64,000 bases of DNA, taken from positions 16,668 to 80,667 of the forward strand of contig CAMDVD010000008.1 in NCBI GenBank assembly GCA_945878115.1, read 5' to 3'. Each line of letters begins with the position of its first letter. The first letter of the stretch is position 1. A program made the position numbers and the translations under genes. The notes under the pieces were generated by a model. The model had not been told where the DNA came from and did not search any database. It saw nothing but the letters and a program-made list of their open reading frames with translations. Positions 26,648 to 36,700 of the stretch are shown in pieces. The DNA is from Chitinophaga pinensis (GTDB lineage Bacteria; Bacteroidota; Bacteroidia; Chitinophagales; Chitinophagaceae).

Positions 26648-27691
26648 ATGCAAGATTTAGTCGAAAAAATAGAATCCTTAAAAAAGGAAATTAAGGAAGC
26701 AAAATTATCCTCCTCGGAAGAAATCGAAAAATATAGAATTCGTTTTTTAGGAACCAAAGGCTTGGTGAAAGAATTGATGGGTGAAATGAAGCATGTGTCT
26801 TCAGATTTGAAAAAAGAATTTGGCGCGAGACTCAATGAATTTAAAGTTTTTGCAGAACAAAAATATGAAGAGCATAAATCGGAAAGTAGTCATAAAACTA
26901 GTCATGTAAAACCAAAAGAGGATGATACATTGCCTGGTATTCCGAATGAAACAGGCGCCCGTCACCCGATTCAAATTACCATGAATAAAATGATTTCTAT
27001 TTTTGCGAATATAGGTTTTACGGTAGCTGAAGGTCCTGAAATAGAAGACGAATGGCATAATTTCAATGCATTAAATTTACCAGAAGATCATCCTGCGCGC
27101 GACATGCAGGATACATTTTATATAGCCAAACCTGAGCAATCTGATAAAGAATGGTTGCTTCGTACACATACGAGTAGTGTGCAAGTGCGTGTGATGAAGG
27201 AAGGCAAATTACCAATTCGTCAAATTTTTCCAGGTCGTGTGTATCGCAATGAAACCATATCTGCAAGGGCGCATTGCTTTTTCCATCAAGTAGAAGGTCT
27301 CTATATAGATGAAAAAGTTTCCTTTGCCGATTTAAAACAAACACTTTATTATTTCGTAAAAGAAATGTTTGGAGATGCAGTGAAAGTAAGATTCCGACCT
27401 TCTTATTTTCCGTTTACAGAACCAAGTGCTGAAATGGATGTGAGTTGTTTTATTTGTGATAGCAAAGGTTGTAATGTATGCAAACATACAGGCTGGGTAG
27501 AAATATTGGGTTGTGGTATGGTACATCCAAATGTATTAACCAACTGTGGTATTGATGCCGAAAAATATACGGGCTTTGCTTGGGGCATGGGCGTAGAGCG
27601 AACTACAATGATGCAATATGGCATTAAAGATATTCGTGTATTGTCGGAAAATGATGTTCGTTTTTTGGCACAATTTAAAGGCGTAGTTTAG
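26648..27691 (+). CDS. pheS: Phenylalanyl-tRNA synthetase alpha subunit
   Basis: A 347-residue class II synthetase alpha subunit. An N-terminal coiled-coil arm (about 1-85) precedes the catalytic core, with motif 1 near Pro-Ile-Gln-Ile-Thr-Met-Asn-Lys, motif 2 (Arg-Val-Tyr-Arg-Asn-Glu) and motif 3 (Gly-Met-Gly-Val-Glu-Arg). A cysteine cluster (Cys-Phe-Ile-Cys ... Cys-Asn-Val-Cys) near residues 265-276 resembles the zinc site of the spirochaete/Bacteroidota subgroup. pheT is not in the window. The SDR gene starts 7 bases downstream, so the two may be co-transcribed. Confidence 0.95.
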   Translation: MQDLVEKIESLKKEIKEAKLSSSEEIEKYRIRFLGTKGLVKELMGEMKHVSSDLKKEFGARLNEFKVFAEQKYEEHKSESSHKTSHVKPKEDDTLPGIPNETGARHPIQITMNKMISIFANIGFTVAEGPEIEDEWHNFNALNLPEDHPARDMQDTFYIAKPEQSDKEWLLRTHTSSVQVRVMKEGKLPIRQIFPGRVYRNETISARAHCFFHQVEGLYIDEKVSFADLKQTLYYFVKEMFGDAVKVRFRPSYFPFTEPSAEMDVSCFICDSKGCNVCKHTGWVEILGCGMVHPNVLTNCGIDAEKYTGFAWGMGVERTTMMQYGIKDIRVLSENDVRFLAQFKGVV

Positions 27692-27698
27692 CACAGGG

Positions 27699-28670
27699 AT
27701 GATACTTGTAACAGGCGCATCTGGATTAGTGGGTACACATTTGATACAACAGCTATCGGGCGCTGAAGTGCCTATACGAGCTTTATATCATACGCAAATT
27801 CCGTTATTGTTTCGGGAAACAAAGGTGCATAATATAGAGTGGAAGCAAGTAGATATTTTAGATTTCTCTCAATTAGAGCAAGCATTTGAAGGTATTACAC
27901 AGGTATATCATTGCGCAGCCATGGTGAGTTATGACCCTCGTGAAAAAGAGCAGATGATGCAGATAAATGTAGAAGGAACGGCAAATGTGGTGAATATAAG
28001 TTTGGCAATGGGCATTCAGAAATTGCTTTATGTTAGCTCTATTGCAACACTAGGAAAAGAAACGAACAAGGCATGGATTACAGAAAAAGCAGATTGGGTA
28101 GAAGGCAATGAAAATTCCAATTATGCTATTAGTAAATACCAAGCGGAAATGGAAGTGTGGAGAGGAATAGCAGAAGGATTACCTGCGATTATTATTCATC
28201 CATCCATTATTTTGGGTGAAGGCAATTGGGAAAAAAGCAGTAGTCATTTGTTTAAAATAGTATATGATGAATTTAGTTTTTATACACAAGGAAGTACAGC
28301 TTGGGTGGATGTGCAAGATGTGGTAAAAGCCATGATAGTCTTAATGCATAGCGATATTCAAGCCGAAAATTTTATAGTGAGTGGAGGCAATCATACGTAT
28401 TTGGAAGTGTTTACTTGGATGGCAAATGCAATGCAAAAAAAGCCGCCGTTTCGTAAGGCAAATCATTGGATGACAGAATGTGTTTGGCGACTTTCTTATT
28501 TAAAAAGTATCCTAACTGGAAGCAAAGCAAGTATTACCAAAGAAACTGCCAGGGCTGCACAACAATTCCATTATTTCGACAATAGTAAATTGTTGAAAGC
28601 ATTGCCTGGCTTTAGTTATACGCCAATTGAAGAAACTATTATAAGAGTTGGGAGGACGATCATGTTATAA
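27699..28670 (+). CDS. NAD(P)-dependent epimerase/dehydratase (extended SDR)
   Basis: A 323-residue extended short-chain dehydrogenase. The Rossmann nucleotide motif Gly-Ala-Ser-Gly-Leu-Val-Gly occupies residues 6-12, and the catalytic pair is in Asn-Tyr-Ala-Ile-Ser-Lys (about 144-149). The substrate-binding C-terminal half is close to the dihydroflavonol reductase-like subgroup. Substrate unknown. It follows pheS by 7 bases on the same strand. Confidence 0.85.
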   Translation: MILVTGASGLVGTHLIQQLSGAEVPIRALYHTQIPLLFRETKVHNIEWKQVDILDFSQLEQAFEGITQVYHCAAMVSYDPREKEQMMQINVEGTANVVNISLAMGIQKLLYVSSIATLGKETNKAWITEKADWVEGNENSNYAISKYQAEMEVWRGIAEGLPAIIIHPSIILGEGNWEKSSSHLFKIVYDEFSFYTQGSTAWVDVQDVVKAMIVLMHSDIQAENFIVSGGNHTYLEVFTWMANAMQKKPPFRKANHWMTECVWRLSYLKSILTGSKASITKETARAAQQFHYFDNSKLLKALPGFSYTPIEETIIRVGRTIML

Positions 28671-28770
28671 TAATTTATTGATGTTATAAGACATAAGATG
28701 TATAGAATAGTAAGCTAGCACTAATGCCCTTGAGATGAAAATTTTTGTACAAGAATAATTGAATACATAT

Positions 28771-28778
28771 TATATTTG
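28771..28778 (+). promoter_or_regulatory. -7 promoter box for the VapBC-type pair
   Basis: TATATTTG, a full match to TAnnTTTG, 22 bases before the ATG at 28801. It makes the alternative TTG start at 28783 unlikely. Confidence 0.6.
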
Positions 28779-28800
28779 AAAATTGGAAAATCATCATAAA

Positions 28801-29037
28801 ATGACATCAGGTGTTAATATAGCAGATTACTACTTTGGTTTTTTTAAGAATTTAAGACATGATAGTAAATTGGATTTAATAACCAAACTGTCTGAATCAC
28901 TTAAGACCACTGAGAATATGAATGAAGTTTCATTGCAATCGTTATTTGGATCTTTTAAGTCGGAACAAAGTGCAGATGACATAATAAATGAAATTCGAAA
29001 TTCTAGAAATAGTAACCGGGAAATCGAAGAACTTTGA
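28801..29037 (+). CDS. Putative VapB-type antitoxin
   Basis: A 78-residue small protein with no family I recognise from sequence alone. It begins Met-Thr-Ser-Gly-Val-Asn-Ile and ends in a charged helix (Ile-Ile-Asn-Glu-Ile-Arg ... Glu-Ile-Glu-Glu-Leu). Its last bases overlap the PIN-toxin start in TTGA, the coupling seen in vapBC operons. That position and size are the reasons for calling it an antitoxin. The C-terminal acidic helix probably contacts the toxin. Confidence 0.65.
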   Translation: MTSGVNIADYYFGFFKNLRHDSKLDLITKLSESLKTTENMNEVSLQSLFGSFKSEQSADDIINEIRNSRNSNREIEEL

Positions 29038-29432
29038 GTTTATATTTATTAGATACTAATATTTGTATTTACTATTTGAAAGGAATGTTTCAATTAGATA
29101 GGGTCATTCATAAAATTGGTATAGAGAATTGCTTTATATCCGAAGTTACGGTAGCTGAATTAAAATATGGTGTTGAGAATAGCAAGACACCAGAGGTTAT
29201 GCGCCCATTAGTCAATGCCCTTATTCCTAAATTTACAATAATTCCAATTTATGACGCTTTAGATATTTATGCCAAAGAGAAATCACGATTGAGAAAGATT
29301 GGTTTGATAATCGATGACTTTGATATACTCATTGGCGCAACAGCAATTCATCATGGGATGATTGTAGTTACGAATAATACTAATCATCTTAATAGGCTTG
29401 AGAATCTTAAAATAGAAGATTGGACAAAGTAA
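29034..29432 (+). CDS. PIN-domain RNase toxin (VapC family)
   Basis: A 132-residue PIN-domain protein that would cleave RNA using metal ions. The conserved acidic residues are visible: Asp in Leu-Leu-Asp-Thr-Asn (residues 5-9), Glu in Thr-Val-Ala-Glu-Leu-Lys (about 38-43), the Asp pair in Ile-Ile-Asp-Asp-Phe-Asp (about 92-97), and a C-terminal Asn/Asp region (Val-Thr-Asn-Asn-Thr-Asn-His). The start is a TTG at 29034 that overlaps the antitoxin stop by 4 bases; no better ATG exists before the first catalytic Asp. It forms a toxin-antitoxin pair with the preceding gene. Confidence 0.88.
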   Translation: MSLYLLDTNICIYYLKGMFQLDRVIHKIGIENCFISEVTVAELKYGVENSKTPEVMRPLVNALIPKFTIIPIYDALDIYAKEKSRLRKIGLIIDDFDILIGATAIHHGMIVVTNNTNHLNRLENLKIEDWTK

Positions 29433-29448
29433 GGTATTGGTGTAAAAA

Positions 29449-29739
29449 TTAGCTAATTCCCTTCAGCATTTCTTCCAATGCAGCAATATGCTCACGAAAT
29501 GCCTTCTCTCCGATTTTGGTAATGCAATAGGTTGTGTTTGTTTTTTTACCCAAAAACCCTTTTTTGATTTTAATATATTTCTGTTCTTCCAATGGCTTGA
29601 GATGGGAAGCAAGATTACCATCAGTGATAGAAAGCATTTCTTTTAAAAAATTAAAATTAACATCCTCATTCACCATCAGTACACTCATGATACCAAGGCG
29701 AATTCTATTGTCGAATGCTTTATTTAATTTATCTATCAA
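29449..29739 (-). CDS. Winged-helix transcriptional regulator
   Basis: A 96-residue winged helix-turn-helix protein of the ArsR/MarR-like class used in Bacteroidota. The recognition region is Leu-Ser-Ile-Thr-Asp-Gly-Asn-Leu-Ala-Ser-His-Leu (about 37-48), followed by the wing Tyr-Ile-Lys-Ile-Lys-Lys-Gly-Phe-Leu-Gly-Lys-Lys. It is downstream of the membrane protein gene at 29778-30404 on the same strand. This pair recurs in Bacteroidota and suggests the regulator controls that membrane protein. Ligand unknown. Confidence 0.8.
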   Translation of the reverse strand: MIDKLNKAFDNRIRLGIMSVLMVNEDVNFNFLKEMLSITDGNLASHLKPLEEQKYIKIKKGFLGKKTNTTYCITKIGEKAFREHIAALEEMLKGIS

Positions 29740-29777
29740 TCTAATGTAGTTTAGGGTGAAGTGAAAAATGTTGGGGA

Positions 29778-30404
29778 TTAATTTCTTTCATATTTCCACC
29801 ACATGGCAATACCATACACAATATGTAAAACACCAAAACCCAAAGTCCATAAAAGTAGCCCATTGGATGGCAAGTACAAATTGATATAACCCAATACTAG
29901 CATGCCGTAGCCGAGGTACCGCACTTCACCGAGTGTATATTTACTGCCATTGACTAAACCTAAGCCGTAGAAGATTAAGCAAGCAGGTGCAACGAATGTA
30001 TACAAGTTTTCGTCCATTAGTTTTAGGATAAAAAGACCTCCGATGGCAATAGGCAAGGCTGTATTCCACATGAGTCGTTGGGCGCTTTTACCCCATATAG
30101 GCACTTGCTTTTTTTTGCTTTGAAAATAGGTAAATAAAAATGCAGATACAAAGGCACAAACAAAAACTGCAATGGCTATATATAATAAGGACAAGTATAA
30201 ATCATTTGGTGACGCAGAATTTGTAGCATAATCATGTAAGTAATAATTCTTTATTTTTTGATTTGCCAAATAAGCGCCAAACAAGGCACAAACTCCTGCA
30301 ACAATTCCACTCCAACCACTCAGACTAATAAAGCGACTGCTTCGTTCCATCATTTGTTTGATATCATGTAGTTGTTGTATTGGTTCTGCAGGATGTGAAG
30401 ACAT
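29778..30404 (-). CDS. Six-helix membrane protein of unknown function
   Basis: A 208-residue protein with a short N-terminal amphipathic region and about six membrane helices (starting near residues 28, 70, 110, 130, 155 and 175). I do not recognise a characterised family. It is the first gene of a two-gene unit with the winged-helix regulator, whose start is 38 bases further downstream. A -7 box lies at 30424-30431. The pairing suggests a stress- or signal-responsive inner-membrane protein, but nothing identifies a substrate. Confidence 0.65.
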   Translation of the reverse strand: MSSHPAEPIQQLHDIKQMMERSSRFISLSGWSGIVAGVCALFGAYLANQKIKNYYLHDYATNSASPNDLYLSLLYIAIAVFVCAFVSAFLFTYFQSKKKQVPIWGKSAQRLMWNTALPIAIGGLFILKLMDENLYTFVAPACLIFYGLGLVNGSKYTLGEVRYLGYGMLVLGYINLYLPSNGLLLWTLGFGVLHIVYGIAMWWKYERN

Positions 30405-30423
30405 ACGGATTTACTTTGAACCG

Positions 30424-30431
30424 CAAAGCTA
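30424..30431 (-). promoter_or_regulatory. -7 promoter box for the membrane protein/regulator pair
   Basis: TAGCTTTG on the minus strand, a full match to TAnnTTTG, 20 bases before the start at 30404. The rest of the gap to 30708 carries copies of the CCCAAATTCCAAA-type simple repeat (about 30446-30485) and a GTAGAAAGTA-like word. I assigned no strong promoter to the giant gene. Confidence 0.55.
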
Positions 30432-30708
30432 AAACTTAAACCCCAAACACAAAATCCCAAATTTTAAAATTCCAAATTCCAAAATATGTACTACTTACTT
30501 TCTACTTTCTACTTTTGACTTATGATTCCTTCCAAATTCTAGATTTATTTTAATTGAGCCTCCAATATTTCAAACCTTGGTGGCTGTGTAAATTTATCTC
30601 TTAAAATAATTGTGTAAGGATAAAAAATTATATTATGCGAATAAAAAGGAAAATGTAAAAGTTTTTAACCTAAATTTACCCTTCAATTTTAATTTAAAAA
30701 TTTAAGGC

Positions 30709-33700
30709 ATGAAAAAAATATCTACCTCATCCATTTTCCGCTTACTTAGTATCTCATTTCTTCTACTTCTTATGGTTGTAAAAAGTTATGCTCAATGTAA
30801 TTTAACCTCAAATAATCCAGGTGGTGGATCTCTTCTTTTTGCTGGAGCGGCTCCAATTGACAATTGTACTTTTGTTGGTGGGGCACTTAATCAAAAAGGA
30901 AATGCAATACTCTATACTGGGCTTACACCAGGTAATATTTATTCTGTAGGGAATTGTACTTCTATTGGTGGCTTGAATGGAGGAGGAACTGGTACTACAG
31001 TTACTGTTTATGATAATGTATCTCTTACGATGATACCTGGTGCGTTTGCGAGTTCAGCAGGCATTAATGCAACTGATGGAGTTTGTGTTACTTTTACTTG
31101 CCCTTTAGGTGTGACATCTATTCGCGTATTATTGCACGATAATTTTTGTAATAGTATTACAACAACTGCTACCGGAAATACAATTAGAATAAAATGTCTT
31201 TCTTGCTCTTTACCAACTCCTGTAATTCCAAATTTAAGCTGTGTGAATTATACAGCACCAGCAAATGGAACAACCAATATCAGCACTAATCCTGCCTTTG
31301 GTTGGTCTGCTGTTGGTACAAACACGAGTACCTTATATGATTTATATTTAGATAATGTTGATGGAACTACTTTATATCAATCTAATTTATCGACTAATAC
31401 ATTTACCATACCAATTTCTACGCCATTATTATGCGGAACTACCTATACATGGCGAATAATGCCAAAAAACTGTTTTGGACAAGCTACAACGCCAATTACA
31501 AATTGTCCAACTAGTAGTTTTACCACTCTAGGATCTGCACCTGTAATATGTCCTACACTTTCAGCGCCAACAAATGGATTAACAGGTGTTGCGCAAAACC
31601 CGACCATTTCATGGACAGCCGTTTCGGGAGCTACATTTTATGATTTATACTTAGATAATGTAAATGGTTCTAATTTATTTCAAGGAAATATTACAACAAC
31701 TTCATTAGCTCTTTATAGCAGTGCTGGACAATATTTTACACCAACTTTAGCCTGCAATACAACGTATTATTGGAAAGTAGTTGCTAAAAATAATTGTGGT
31801 GCAACCACTTGTTCTATGACCAATAGTTTTACTACAGTAAATGCAGTTCCAGTTTGTGCTGCAATAACTGCACCATTGAATGCAGCAACTGCCCAAAGTA
31901 CTACACCAACCTTAAGCTGGGCTGCTTCAACAAATGCCACGAAATATGATATTTATTTAGATAATTTATCAGGAGCAGCAGCAGCTACTACTTTAATTAA
32001 ATCGGATTGGAACGGGATTACTTATACCATTCCTTTCGCATCGCAATTGTTGTGCGGTACATTGTATAGTTGGAGAGTAGTGGCAAAGAATGATTGTGGT
32101 GCATCAACTGCTTGCACTGTTAATACTTTTTCAACCGCTGCAATAGCTCCCGCTTGCCCAGTTTTAAATGCTCCAACAAATGCCGCGACAGGTGCTGCAC
32201 TAAATCCTGCTCTAACATGGACTGCAAGTACTGGAGCCACTTCTTATGATATTTATTTAGATAATGGAACTGGTACCACTTTATTTGAAAGCAATATTCC
32301 ATTAACTAGTTATACCGTGCCAACAACTCGAACATTATGCGCAGGAGGTACTTATACTTGGAAGGTGATTGCCAAAAATGCTTGCGGCGCTTCCACTGGA
32401 TGTAGTTCTTTTTCTTTTACAACTGTTAGTAGCACACTTGGATGCCCTGTGATGACAGCACCAGTAAACAATGCGGTTGCACAAACTTTAACACCTTCAT
32501 TAACATGGACATCGGCAACTGGACCAGCAACATTATATAATGATATTTATTTAGACAATGGTACAGGTACTACATTGTATGCAGCTAATGTTACTGGGAA
32601 TACCTTTATTGTATCAAATAATACACCATTGAATTGCAATACTACTTATACTTGGAAGGTTGTTGCAAAAAATGCTTGTGGAACTTCAACAGGTTGTAGT
32701 ACTTTTTCTTTTACAACTTTAAGCACTGCACCAACAATTTGTCCTACTTTATCAGTACCAGCCAACGCAGCAAATGTATATACAAAAACACCAGTACTTA
32801 CTTGGGTGGCATCTACTAATGCTACAGCATATGATGTATACTTAGGAATAGGTACTCCTGTACTAGTGGCTACTGTACCTGGTAATGTACTTTCCTATAC
32901 CGTACCACAAACTAGTGCATTAACATGTGGCTCTACATATTCTTGGAGAATAGTTCCAAAAAATGCATGTGGCTCGGCTACTACTTGTACTACATCAAAT
33001 ACATTTACAGTAAGTACACCATTTTCAACTTGCCCTACATTAACGCCAGCAAACGCAGCAACAGCCATTTCAACCACACCATTACTTTCATGGACAGCAG
33101 TTGCAGGAGCAGAGTTGTATGATATTTATTTGGACAATGCAACTGGTACTACTTTATTCAAGGCCAATATTCCTGCTGCTCAAATAAGCTATAATGTTTT
33201 ACCTTCTGAGCAATTATTATGTAATACACTTTACACTTGGAGAGTTATCGCCAAAAATCAATGCGGACCAGTAGCTAGTTGTCCAGCAAGTACATTTACA
33301 ATAGTGAATGCAACAGGTGCTTGTGCAACACTTACTGCACCTGCGAATAATGCAACTGCCCAATCGATGACACCAACTTTTACTTGGACAGCACCTGCTA
33401 CACCTAATTTAGCAGTGTCATATGATTTATATTTAGATGCTGGTTTGGGTGGTACAACTTTCGCAGCAAATATTGGGATATTACCAGGAGCTACCGCACC
33501 ACAAACATCTTACGCATGGCCAACTAGTAGTCCTTTATTGTGTAACACAGTCTATACATGGCGCATTGTACCACGTTTTTGTGGTAACGTACAACAAGCA
33601 GTTACTGCATGTCCTACAACATTTACATTTACTACAGTGAGTCCAGCGGTGGCAACTGTAACTTCTTCTATTCCGGTTGCAGGTCTTTGTGGAAGTAGCA

Positions 33701-36700
33701 AAGTAACATTGACGGCAACAGGAGCAACACCACAACCAGGTGTTACTTATCAGTGGTTAGAATCATCTAGTCCAAGCGGTCCATTTGTTCCATCTACTTC
33801 AGGCTTCGGTATGAATACAACCGTATATCAACCAGCATTAACAACTTCTACCATTTATTATCAATTCAAAACTACAGCTAATAATCCTGGAACTTGCTCA
33901 CCTGCAATTTCAGCTACATATACAGTGGCTGTAGGCGCTGCACCAACTGCTCCAATAGCAAACAATAGTATTCAATGTGGCCCTGGAATTCCAACCGCTT
34001 CTGTTACTTCAACTGCAGGTGCTTCAGGAACAGGACAAATGTATTGGTATTCAGCACCATCTGGTGGAACATTAGTGCAAGGACCACCAGTAAGTGGGCC
34101 AGGATATAATACATTCCAAACTTCTATCAGTACAACTCAAAATTATTTCGTTTCAGAAAATAGTGTTAATGGTTGTCCAAGCCCTAGAACACAAGTTACT
34201 GCTTCAGTAGGTCAATTACCAATACTGACTACAACACAAACACCATCTGGTATTCAATGTTATGGTGTACCAATTACTTTGCATGCAACTGGTGCAAGTA
34301 CTTATTTATGGAATGGCAATGCCACTACTGTTTTGGGTGATACTACATTTTCAAATGGACCTCCAGGTACTTATACCGTAACTGGTACGGATGCAATAGG
34401 TTGTTCATCAACTAAAACGATAACGGTTGCATTACATCCATTGGTAGTTAATACGACAACTAATGCAAGTCCAGCTACTTTTTGTATTGGGAACAGTACA
34501 AGTTTGACAGGTTCATCTGCTCCTATTTGTGGTGGAAGTCTTACAACATTTGCAGGCATTTATGCACCAGCCAATTGGATATTTAGTTTAACCAATTCAA
34601 ATGGTACAGTGAATACAGGAAGCGCACCAACAAGTATTACCATGACTTCGGGTACAAATAATAATGCGGCAGGTAATCCAGGAACAACAAATTATGCAAT
34701 GACCTTTGGATGCGCTGGTACTGTGAGTTTCAACTGGTCTTATTCAACGCCTGATTTACCACCATTTGACTATCCACAGTATACAATTAATGGAGGTGCT
34801 CCAGTTGTTTTCCCTGGTTTTAATTTAGGCGGTGCAACGGTACAAAGTGGATCTGCTTCTATTAGCGTTCCGGCAGGTGGAACATTAACTTTGCAGGCTT
34901 ATACAGCAGATAATGACCTTTCACCATGTTCGATTACGGTCAGTGGTTTTTCAGGGCCTAACGCGCCAATTAGTAGTTCAGTGAGTATTTGGACTGCAGC
35001 AACAGGTGGTTCGAATTTAGGAACGCCACCCTTAACAGTAACTCCATTAACATCTGGCACGGTTACTTATTACGCTTCCTTTACAGCGAGTAATACAGGT
35101 TGTACAAACCCAACAAGAGTTCCAATTGCATTAACTGTAAATGCATTGCCAACGGTAACTTCAACTCCGGCAGCGCCTAATGTTTGTGCAGGTTCTAGCT
35201 TGACATTGAATGGAGGCGGTGCAGATTCCTATACATGGACAGGTGGTATAACAAATAATACTTCATTTATTCCAAGTGGAACAGCAACCTATACTGTAAC
35301 TGGTGTTGATGCAAATTCTTGTTCGAATACAACTACGGTTTTAGTAACTCTTAGTTCATTACCAACAGTTACAGCAACGCCTGCAACAAGCACTGCTTGT
35401 GAAAATTCAAACGTGACTTTAGCAGGTGGTGGTGCTTCAACCTATTCTTGGACTGGTGGTATTACAGATAATACTCCATTCACTGCAAGCACAACGACTA
35501 CTTATACAGTAACTGGTACAGATGCTAATTTATGTTCTGCAACAGCAACTGCTGTATTGAATGTAAATCCTGCACCTTCCTTATCGGTTTTACCTTCTTC
35601 TTCTGTAAGTGTTTGTGATGGCTTGTCTACCATGTTATCTGGAAATGGTGCCGATACCTATTCATGGACAGGTGGTATAAGTGATGCAACCGCATTCACA
35701 CCTACTTCAACTACAACATATACTGTTACAGGTACGAATACAGGTACAGGTTGTACAAATACAACCATAGCTACAGTAACAGTTAATCCAATTCCAACAT
35801 TAGGTACAACCAATGCAAATCCAAGCACGGTTTGTTTTGGAATACCTACACTTTTAAGCTATTCGGATGCAGCACAAATTACCAATTGGTATACAGCAGC
35901 CTCTGCTGGAACTAATGTAGGTACTGGAACTACATTAAATCTTACACCAAGCACTTCTGGTTCATTAAATTATTATGCAGAAGTATCGGATGCAGTAACT
36001 GGTTGTGTAAATACAAATCGTGTCGCTACTGCAGTAACTGTAAATGCATTACCTAATGTAACTGCTACCCCTTCTATCCAGGGTGTTTGTGAAAATAATA
36101 TGGCTAACATCGTGGGAGGTGGTGCTACATCCTATTCATGGACTGGTGGTATCAACGACAATACACCTTTTGTAGTCACTGGATCTAATACCTATACCGT
36201 AACTGGTACTGATGGTAATAACTGTCAAAACACAGCGACAGCAGTAGTTACAATGAATGCTTTACCTATTGTAGGTGCATCTGCAACTCCTTCTAGTTTA
36301 TGTATTAATTCATTAGCAGTATTAAATGGTAGTGGTGCGGCAACGTATTCATGGACTGGAGGCGCAATGGATAATGCACCTTTTGTAGCGACTTCAACAA
36401 CAACTTATACAGTAACTGGTACGGATGTGAATACCTGTACTGCTACAAGCGTAGTTACTGTAAGTGTAAATGCGGCTTCTGGTGTATTAGCATTAGCTAG
36501 CTCTGGAAATTCTTCTTCTAATACAGGTAATTCAAATCAATCACAAACTCAACCTGATGGTACCTCTGTAGATTATTATGATGCTAGTTGTAATTTAATA
36601 TCCAATGTGAATGATGGTTCTGGTGGTAATATTCTTGGTAATACAGTCAGCAATGTAACTGTAGATGCAACCGTAAATAATTATAATGGTCAACCTTACG